Source: Monocercomonoides exilis
Taxonomy: Eukaryota > Preaxostyla > Oxymonadida > Polymastigidae
DNA: 64,000 nt
Assembly: GCA_001643675.2 (NCBI GenBank)
Contig: LSRY02000037.1
Coordinates: forward strand, 678,501-742,500
Direction of reading: 5' to 3'
Shown: positions 57,672-64,000 of the stretch, one piece after another
How the letters are laid out: each line of letters opens with the position of its first letter
How positions within the stretch are numbered: the first letter of the stretch is position 1
Position numbers and translations under genes: made by a program
The notes under the pieces: generated by a model
Told to the model about the DNA's origin: nothing
Seen by the model: only the letters and a program-made list of their open reading frames with translations
Database searches by the model: none

Positions 57672-59940
57672 CACCGACAAGTCAACTCATGAAATGATTT
57701 CTGCCTTATGATCTGCACCTTCTTCAGAAGACCTGTCGCGTTTTGCGCGCTCTTGTAGGGAGTCTTTTCCAACTCGCAATTCACTTCCTTGGTACCAAGT
57801 ATGCTTTCCACGTATTCATTGTTAGCTGTATGCCCGTTGTTAAAGATTTATTAATCGACATCCCAATCACCGAATGCTTCTGTTCTATCATGTGCAACAG
57901 CCGAGTTGACTTTCTGAGTGATGCTTCTCATGAAGGCGAACAAGGGCTCTTTCACAGAAGTGACAAATGATTCACACACAAAATACACATCTCTTCCGAC
58001 ACTCGCCTTGTTCTCTGAAAACACAACATTTGCCATGGAAAAGGAGGTGGATGACACTTCTGAATCATCCTTGTACTCGATCATGAGAGCACCGCCTTTT
58101 CCTCCAGAACTTGTATCCTCGCTCACACAACAGCTGGAGAAGGCGGTGTCACTCACCGAAAACGTATTGTCAGAGGCAGATGAGGCGAATGAGATGCACC
58201 CGCCATTGGTGGCAGTCTGTTGATTTTGTGGAGCTGAGTCGATGTTGGTGATGGTGCAGTTGGCGAGGGAGAGGGAGAGGGCAGGGGAGGTGGCAGAGGA
58301 GAGTGCACAGCTGGCGGGGGTGGCTGTGGAGGTAATGTCGGTGATGTTGGAGGAGTTGAGGGTGAGGGGAGCGGTGAGGGAGGTGAGGTGGAAGATGCTT
58401 TGGCTGTTGAGGGTGAGACTGGTGATTGCTGTGTGGTTGAGGGCGAGGGAGCCAGCAGTGAGGAAGAAGAGGGGAGTTGTGATTGATGATGAAGATGGGG
58501 TTGTTCCAGTGATGGTGGTTGTGTTGAGTTTGAGGGAAGGGGAGTTATTGGAGAGGTGGAAGAGGATGGGGGTGATTTGGTTTGAGGAGTTGTGGGAGAT
58601 GGCGAGGGCAGAGACTGTGAGGGAGCCCTGGGTCTGTTGAAAGAGTGCAGAAGTGGCAGTTGGATCTGGTGAAGAAGATGTTGATAACGATGGCAAGGAT
58701 GAAAATGATGATGTTGATTGTGATGACTGGGAATGTGAGTTTTGTGGTTGGAGAATGCCACTGGAGGCGATGGTTGTGGCAGTTGTACCATTTCCAGTGA
58801 TTTTTGTATTTGGAGCACGAAATGTGAGAGTGTTTGTGGGAGCGAAAATGGAGACGAGAAGAGAGAGGGAGGCATCGCTGAAGGGAGCAACGCATCCGAG
58901 GGCATACTCCACGGTGGCGCATGGGGTCTGTTGAGGTCTGCCACAGGCGTCGACATCAGTTCCACCATTTGCAACGATTTTGTTCTGATTGATGATTGGA
59001 AGCCAACTGTTATACTGAACATTATCTGCAGTTCCTGCATTCCACACTCTTTTCGATAGGGTTGTTGAGCCACATTGCAGGAATGGAGATTGGGTTATGC
59101 TGCCATTGAAGAACACATCATTCCCTCTGCCATTAGTTGCTGTGTTGCCATCAAAGAAGCAGAATGTGATGAATCTTCTTCCATTCATCCAAGAATAAGT
59201 TGCTGCGCAACACAGTCCAGCTCCTCCATAAGTAGATGAATTTGTCAATTTATTGTTTAAGAACTGACAATCATTTATCAAAAACTGACTTGGCTTATTG
59301 GTTGGAGGATCATTGAATGTTACAGCACCAGCAGAATCACCACCAGAATTTGATATGCACTTGCATTTGGAAAACAGGAATTGAAAATTTAACTGATTAT
59401 TATTTAGTCCAAAATACCAACCAGTTCCACACCAATTTGTTATTGAACAACTTTCCGCTCTGTTTTCTGAGAATGTCCAAACAGAATTTGATTGTGGATT
59501 CCTTGCGTGAACTGCTCCTCCATGAGCAGCCGAGCAACTTGTGAAATTGGATTTTGTGATATCAATTTTTAACAAACTTTTGCAATGAAACGCTCCACCA
59601 TGTCCATTGTCAGTACAGTAACAATTACTATATGAACAAGAAGTGATTGTGAGATTTGCATTTGCACAATGAACATTATGTGCACCTCCTGGCGATGACC
59701 CACAATTTGAATCATCCCATTCACACCATTCGAAGCAATGACTGTTCTCATCAAACGAAGTCAATCTTCCAGGTGTTTTTCTTTTATTTTCAGTTCCAAC
59801 ATGAACAACAGGGACATTTGACAAAGAACGTGTTTGATGGTGGAAAGAGATATTGAAAGAGGAGAGATAGATATTATCGTTTTAATGGGATTGATAATTA
59901 TCATAATGATCAAAACACCAATTGAATAAAGAAAAAACAT
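57672..59940 (-). pseudogene. Pmp-like beta-helix surface protein, nearly intact
   Basis: A hydrophobic signal-like start (ATG 59938-59940, MFFLYSIGVLIIMIIINPIK) is followed after an A-tract by NIYLSSFNISFHHQTRS in another frame. A one-base loss near 59880 explains this. The 657-codon body (59824-57851) has repeated beta-helix units: NCYCTDNGHGGAFHCKS, NFTSCSAAHGGAVHARN, GDSAGAVTFND, then ACGRPQQTPCATVEYALGC, a second Thr/Ser/Asn-rich helix and TSSGGKGGALMIEYKDDSEV. Two consecutive TAA codons stop it at WDVD, but the family sequence continues in frame (YVESILGTKEVNCELEKTPY) to TGA near 57672. The expected role is an extracellular or cell-surface adhesin-like protein. It is probably nonfunctional here unless truncated products are used. 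Confidence 0.8.
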
Positions 59941-60372
59941 TAAGTTTAAAATGAAATATTCATTTGTTCCGTATTGAAATAAATATTCATAGGCAAGCAT
60001 ATCAGAAAAGACAACATACAGAATAATTCCCCAGTAAATACAAATCAATACATCATTTAACATTCCAAATTTCTCACTTTCCATTTCTCACTCACTTTAT
60101 TTTATAATCACCGCATCACACTTTGTATTTATATAACTTGGTTGTTAACTTATTAATGATATACAAATGCTTTCGTGTAATTGTGTTCACGTTATTCTAT
60201 ATGACAACTAAATGTCAATTCATTTGAATTAATGCAGTGTTATTTTCAAATTTTTATTTCATATTTTTTTAATTAAAAAATGGTTTTTTATCGCAGTTGA
60301 TATTTATTATTTAGTGGAATGATTAATGATGTGCACTAATGAATATTAAAAAAAAAAAAAAATAAGAAACAT
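59941..60372. other. AT-rich intergenic stretch
   Basis: No supported gene. It separates the beta-helix gene start from the 3' end of the second USP-like gene; both are on the minus strand. Confidence 0.5.
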
Positions 60373-61918
60373 TCATTTATCCAAGAAGGGTTTTGATGAA
60401 CTATTTCTGTATTTTGTTTCAAACAGTTTGAAAAAACTCATAGAATAATCCCATTTTTCTTCTGAAAGATAATTCCAGTATTGTTCCCATTTATTAAAGT
60501 CAATAATTGAAATTTTGTCATCATCGCACTGCAAAAAGCTGTCATTGGAAAAGTCAGAAATGCTTCCATTTTTAACTATTGAAATAAAATGCCCTTCTTT
60601 ATGCTTCAATGAAGAATGAATAATTGTTCCAACGAAGTTGTATTTTGCAACTATCTCACTATCAGATGAATGATTGTCGATTGAAGATAACACATGAGAA
60701 CTGAACACATGAAAATCATTTGGGCCAAGTCCTTGACTTCTGAAGAATAATTTAATTGGAGGAGAACTCACATAATCTCCATCAATGAACTTGTGATAAA
60801 TACATAAAATGAAAGGGAAATCGTAAAGCCAAATCCATTTTTCAAATGCAGATTTCGTCCAGCAGTTTTCACATTTTGAAAGTAGATTATCAGCAAAATC
60901 ATCTGAGGCTTGAAACACACAATTCAACCTTCAGACAATATCTGATCCAGAGATAGAAATATAATAACCTGCTCCTCTTAATGATGAAGATAAATGATGG
61001 CAGCTGGTGCACATATTTATTCGATGACTGCGAATCAAAAACATCTCCTTCAAATTCCAATTATTTTTTGATAGAAAATCCATAACTGCAGTTAACACTT
61101 CAGTCAAAATTTTTGGTTCATCCAGACATCCAAACAGCAGTTCATAAAAATTCTTCATTCTACTCTTTCCCCAAGCTTTCACTGTTTTTGATGGATTCCG
61201 TATTTCTTCCAAAAGACTCAAAAAATATCTTTGATTTTTGGAAATGTGACTTTCTTCTGTGCATTTGTCAATACATAAGGAAGCAAGACATTGACATAAA
61301 GAATTGAAAGCACATGTTTTCCCGAAATTTATCAACGATCTTCCTTTGAAAATATTCATTAATTTATTTTCATCATCATCAAAATCACTAAATTCCAACT
61401 CTTTTTCTCTATCATTTTCATGAGACATAAATTCCTTGAATAAATCAGTGTTTTCCATTATTAGGATTTTCTGTGATATGTTACGATCAAAAATTCTTGA
61501 ATTGAATTAATATCTGTTAATTATAATTCAATATCATTCGAAGTTGCAGGCACAGAAGCAATTGGACTTAAATCTGATGATAATAATTCAGTGCTTTCTG
61601 AATCTGAGTGAGGATCTATTTCATTGTAATGTTCTTTAAGAAAGGCTGTAGAAAATAAAATAATTCATGTTTATTTGAAAAAACGATGTTTGAATATTAG
61701 TAATTTTGTCTTTTATATAAAAACATATACAAACATGTTTTTGATTTGGACAATGTTTCCAAAAGTTTTTTTCCTTGCTCCGTAGATTGAAAAAATGATA
61801 AGAGAACAAGTTCTGCATGGTTCTCTGACATTTTTCCGAAAATATTTTCTTGATTTTTCACATCCCGTTTGATGCTCTTGTTTCCAATTCCGTTATGTTT
61901 TCTTTTGAAAGGATTCAT
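60373..61918 (-). pseudogene. Second USP-like ubiquitin protease gene, interrupted
   Basis: Exon 1 (61918-61735, MNPFKRKHNGIGNKSIKRDV) joins across an 89-base intron to exon 2 (from 61645). The USP core is clear: SLINFGKTCAFNSLCQCLAS (Cys box), two CxxC pairs (CTSCHH; CENC) and KEGHFISIVKNG (His box) followed by LQCDDDKISIIDF (third residue). Lesions are TAA near 61528, a frame change before ATG 61458, and an in-frame TGA at 60928-60930 between the two zinc-finger halves. It is shorter than the USP-transposase protein, shows little sequence identity to it and has no transposase downstream, so it may be a host or TE-derived relative. Confidence 0.7.
61646..61734 (-). other. Intron in the second USP-like gene
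   Basis: 89 bases, donor GTTTGTAT, acceptor TTCTACAG. It joins SKSKT to FLKEHYNEIDPHSDSES in frame. Confidence 0.6.
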
Positions 61919-64000
61919 TCTTGATAAACAAAAGCCTGATTTTATCGTTATATTTTTTTAATTTTTCAAATAAAGAACTTTTTTTTCCATATTTTTTGTT
62001 TGTGTAGAGAACGATTACTTTCAAAAATGATTATATACATAAAGGCGTGTTCATGCGAAAAATTTTCTGAATTCATCATTCCTTTTCAGCCTCAGATTAT
62101 TCAACAAAATTATTGATATGGATTAGTTGAACAACAAGAGAGCCTTACACAAATGAAGCATTTCAATTGCCAATGACTGTTTCATTCAAAACAAAAAATG
62201 TTTTTTCTGATAGCGCTATTAATAATGGTGATTCTTGTTTTGCTGAGCATTCTGCTGGAAATACTTCAGACTTCTTCTCATTTGGCTCAATTTTACCACA
62301 AGCCACTCCGACAGAGAGAGGAATTTTATTCACAATATCTGCTTCTCTTTTTCATCATATTTTATAACTTACATCCTCATTTGACTATCTTCTTCTGCAT
62401 CATCATCTTCTTCTTCCTTCTGTGGGATGTGGAATGAGCGAAAATTGAGAGAATCTGCACAAATTCCATTCCTTTTGAGCATTGCTCGAAATGATATTGA
62501 TTTTGGAGATTCTTTTTTGGAAAACATTTCTGACATTCACATCAACGCAGATGAATGAAACAAGGAGAAGATGGCAAAAGATTGAAAATAGTTACACAGA
62601 GAAGACAAGAAGGTCAACACAACCGAAAAGAGAGACAAGCCACTTTCACAGAGATGGATTTGGCACTTTCTATACATTGAGTGTTATTTTTGGAGAATTA
62701 TTGCCATGTTCTGATGGAATAACAATTTGATTTGCAAATCAATTTGTGGGATGTTTGAAGCAGGAGGCAGACATTGAATATCAGATGGTATTTGAACTAT
62801 CAAAACCTTCTTCTTCTTCTTCTTCTTCCACTTCCACCACCACCACCACCACCTCTTCTTCTTCTTCATCTTCATCATCATCATCTTCTTCTTCTTAATC
62901 TTCGTCTTCTTAATCTTCGTCTTCTTCTTCCACATCCCATTCCATTATATCAACGTCTCTGATGCTTTATCCAATTTGTATTGTAAATTTCGACTGAATT
63001 TGAAGCAATGTGTTGTTTTATGTTCAGATCTTCCCATTTGCCGTTCAATCGATCAAATAAAGAACAGCTGAATTTGCAGATGAAGATGAAGGATAAAGAA
63101 TTTACTCCGAGAAAAGGGAGAGAAATAGAAAGAGTAGGAGAAATGAATGAAGAAGATAAGGAAATGAAATATGATTTAATGGAAGAAGAAAGAAACGCCA
63201 TGAATGATGATTCTGATGTTTTCGAGAACACAAAAAGGACAAGCAAGAAAAATCACACCCAACACAATAGAAACAGCAGAAGCAGAAGTTGAAGCATCTA
63301 CTACATCAACAACAGCTTTTTTTTTAAATGGCAGTACAATTTTTTAAAAAAATTCGAGAAGTTATAATCAACAGCGAGCTTTATTGGTATCTGCTAGTGC
63401 TGTTTATTATTCGTTCGCTCTTCTGCCTACACAGTTATTGCAAGCTGAAAATAGGTGCAACTGCAGAAAATATAAAGGAAAATATTTCATTTCTTTTTGA
63501 GAACAGAAAGAAAAACAGCTTAAAAGAAGATAAAGCGAGACGAATGAAAGACGGAAACAAATGACTGTAACGGACATTTTCTTTCGATTAATACATAAAG
63601 TGACAAAAAAGGCAACTTTGTGCAGATTTCCAACTTCGATTTTACTCAGCTTCGAGAAACTCATTTTCCCTCTTCTGCTTTTCTCAACTGCAACTCCTTA
63701 TTCATTCACAGGCACAGAATAAACAGCAACATACTCATTCTTCTTCTCCTCCTCCTTCCTCTGCTTTTCCACTTGGTTTGCTTTCTTCCCATTCTGTATG
63801 TCTTCATCCACACAGAAGAAGGGCTGGCTATCAGATGAAGAGTTCTGTTGAACCAGAAGCAAAAGGGAAAGATGAACCTTCTTTTTTAATAATCACAAGA
63901 ATTCTGATTCATTTCGTTGAGTGCTCAGGTTGAAAGGGACAGAAAGAGGAGAAAATGAAGACGTGAAATGATGATTTGGAAGATGAAGGAGATCGAGGAA
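61919..64000. other. Low-complexity region without a recognised gene
   Basis: It contains + frames with protein-like pieces (NNGDSCFAEHSAGNTSDFFS near 62215-62275; FVGCLKQEADIEYQMVFELS near 62743-62805, running into poly-Ser) and charged frames (63008-63292). None matches a family I know. The region is purine/pyrimidine-skewed and probably carries old coding remnants. Confidence 0.4.
62804..62934 (+). repeat. TCT / CCA / TCA trinucleotide tract
   Basis: Consecutive runs of TTC/TCT, then CCA, then TCT and TCA triplets, encoding Ser, Thr and Ser on the + strand at the end of a short open frame. Confidence 0.8.

Noticed and set aside
57918-59073. Long plus- and minus-strand open frames overlapping the beta-helix gene in other frames
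   Set aside because: They are shadows created by its Ser/Thr/Pro-rich, GC-richer coding sequence; only one frame shows the repeated Cys/Gly beta-helix pattern.
43172-60930. Recurrent in-frame TGA (17636, 43172, 47245, 60928) as readthrough or selenocysteine
   Set aside because: No shared context, no selenocysteine-type motif and no consistent residue in homologues at these positions. Nonsense mutations are simpler in a region full of other lesions.
1-64000. tRNA, rRNA, spliceosomal RNA genes
   Set aside because: No cloverleaf with A/B-box sequences and no recognisable rRNA or snRNA core motifs were seen by eye; a covariance search would be needed to be certain.

Overview
The window looks like an AT-rich, repeat-loaded accessory region of a nuclear genome from an intron-containing anaerobic protist. 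The best fit is an oxymonad (Preaxostyla) resembling Monocercomonoides. This rests on remembered family resemblance and not on a database search. Four things point there: (i) Cys/Gly-rich beta-helix (Pmp-like) surface proteins, with a kinase-like C-terminal module of the type fused to such proteins; (ii) a charged armadillo-like family with a short GT-AG intron; (iii) short GT-AG introns in transposon genes; (iv) long Lys/Glu/Ser-rich coiled-coil genes with trinucleotide tracts. No rRNA, tRNA, prokaryotic operon or CRISPR array is visible. The host genes that can be judged end with TAA, which fits the standard code.

Layout. 0.6-1.6 kb: a foldback element flanked by TA. 2.9-4.6 kb: a decayed beta-helix gene (+). 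4.8-7.2 kb: remnants of minus-strand coiled-coil genes. 8.2-9.8 kb: a broken DDE_Tnp_4-like transposase. 9.8-10.1 kb: a dispersed AT-rich repeat. 10.5-11.2 kb: a beta-helix fragment. 11.8-14.2 kb (-): a decayed gene with a paralogue at 50.0-52.1 kb. 14.3-16.0 kb (-): a GC-richer coiled-coil gene. 15.6-17.3 kb and 28.3-30.0 kb: a near-identical 1.69-kb inverted repeat. Between its arms lie a transposon ORF that joins a ubiquitin-specific protease (USP) to an RNase-H-like transposase (17.6-21.3 kb), a strongly folded short segment (21.4 kb), and a complete 6.0-kb hAT transposon with an 8-bp target duplication (22.18-28.23 kb). The hAT carries its transposase on the minus strand and a piece of a host kinase-like gene on the plus strand.

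29.6-35.0 kb holds plus-strand coiled-coil and Ser-rich exons in various states of decay. 36.6-37.6 kb is a second TA-flanked foldback element with the same end motif as the first. Two armadillo-like genes face away from each other's flanks in inverted orientation (38.0-39.4 kb - and 43.2-44.4 kb +) and share an apparently identical 1.06-kb tract including the intron; a third, ruined copy lies at 53.3-54.3 kb. 44.7-45.3 kb is a pogo/Tigger-type transposase fragment, followed by a second copy of the 9.8-kb repeat and another beta-helix fragment. 46.6-52.1 kb (-) is a long decayed charged/Ser-rich gene region. 52.2-52.6 kb is a third long palindrome. 57.3-59.9 kb (-) is the best preserved beta-helix gene, still broken. 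60.4-61.9 kb (-) is a second, divergent USP-like gene.

Most genes here carry one or more nonsense or frameshift lesions. The region reads as a graveyard shaped by transposons, inverted duplication and gene conversion. The most unusual items are the USP-transposase fusion, the hAT element with captured host kinase-like sequence, and the foldback elements.
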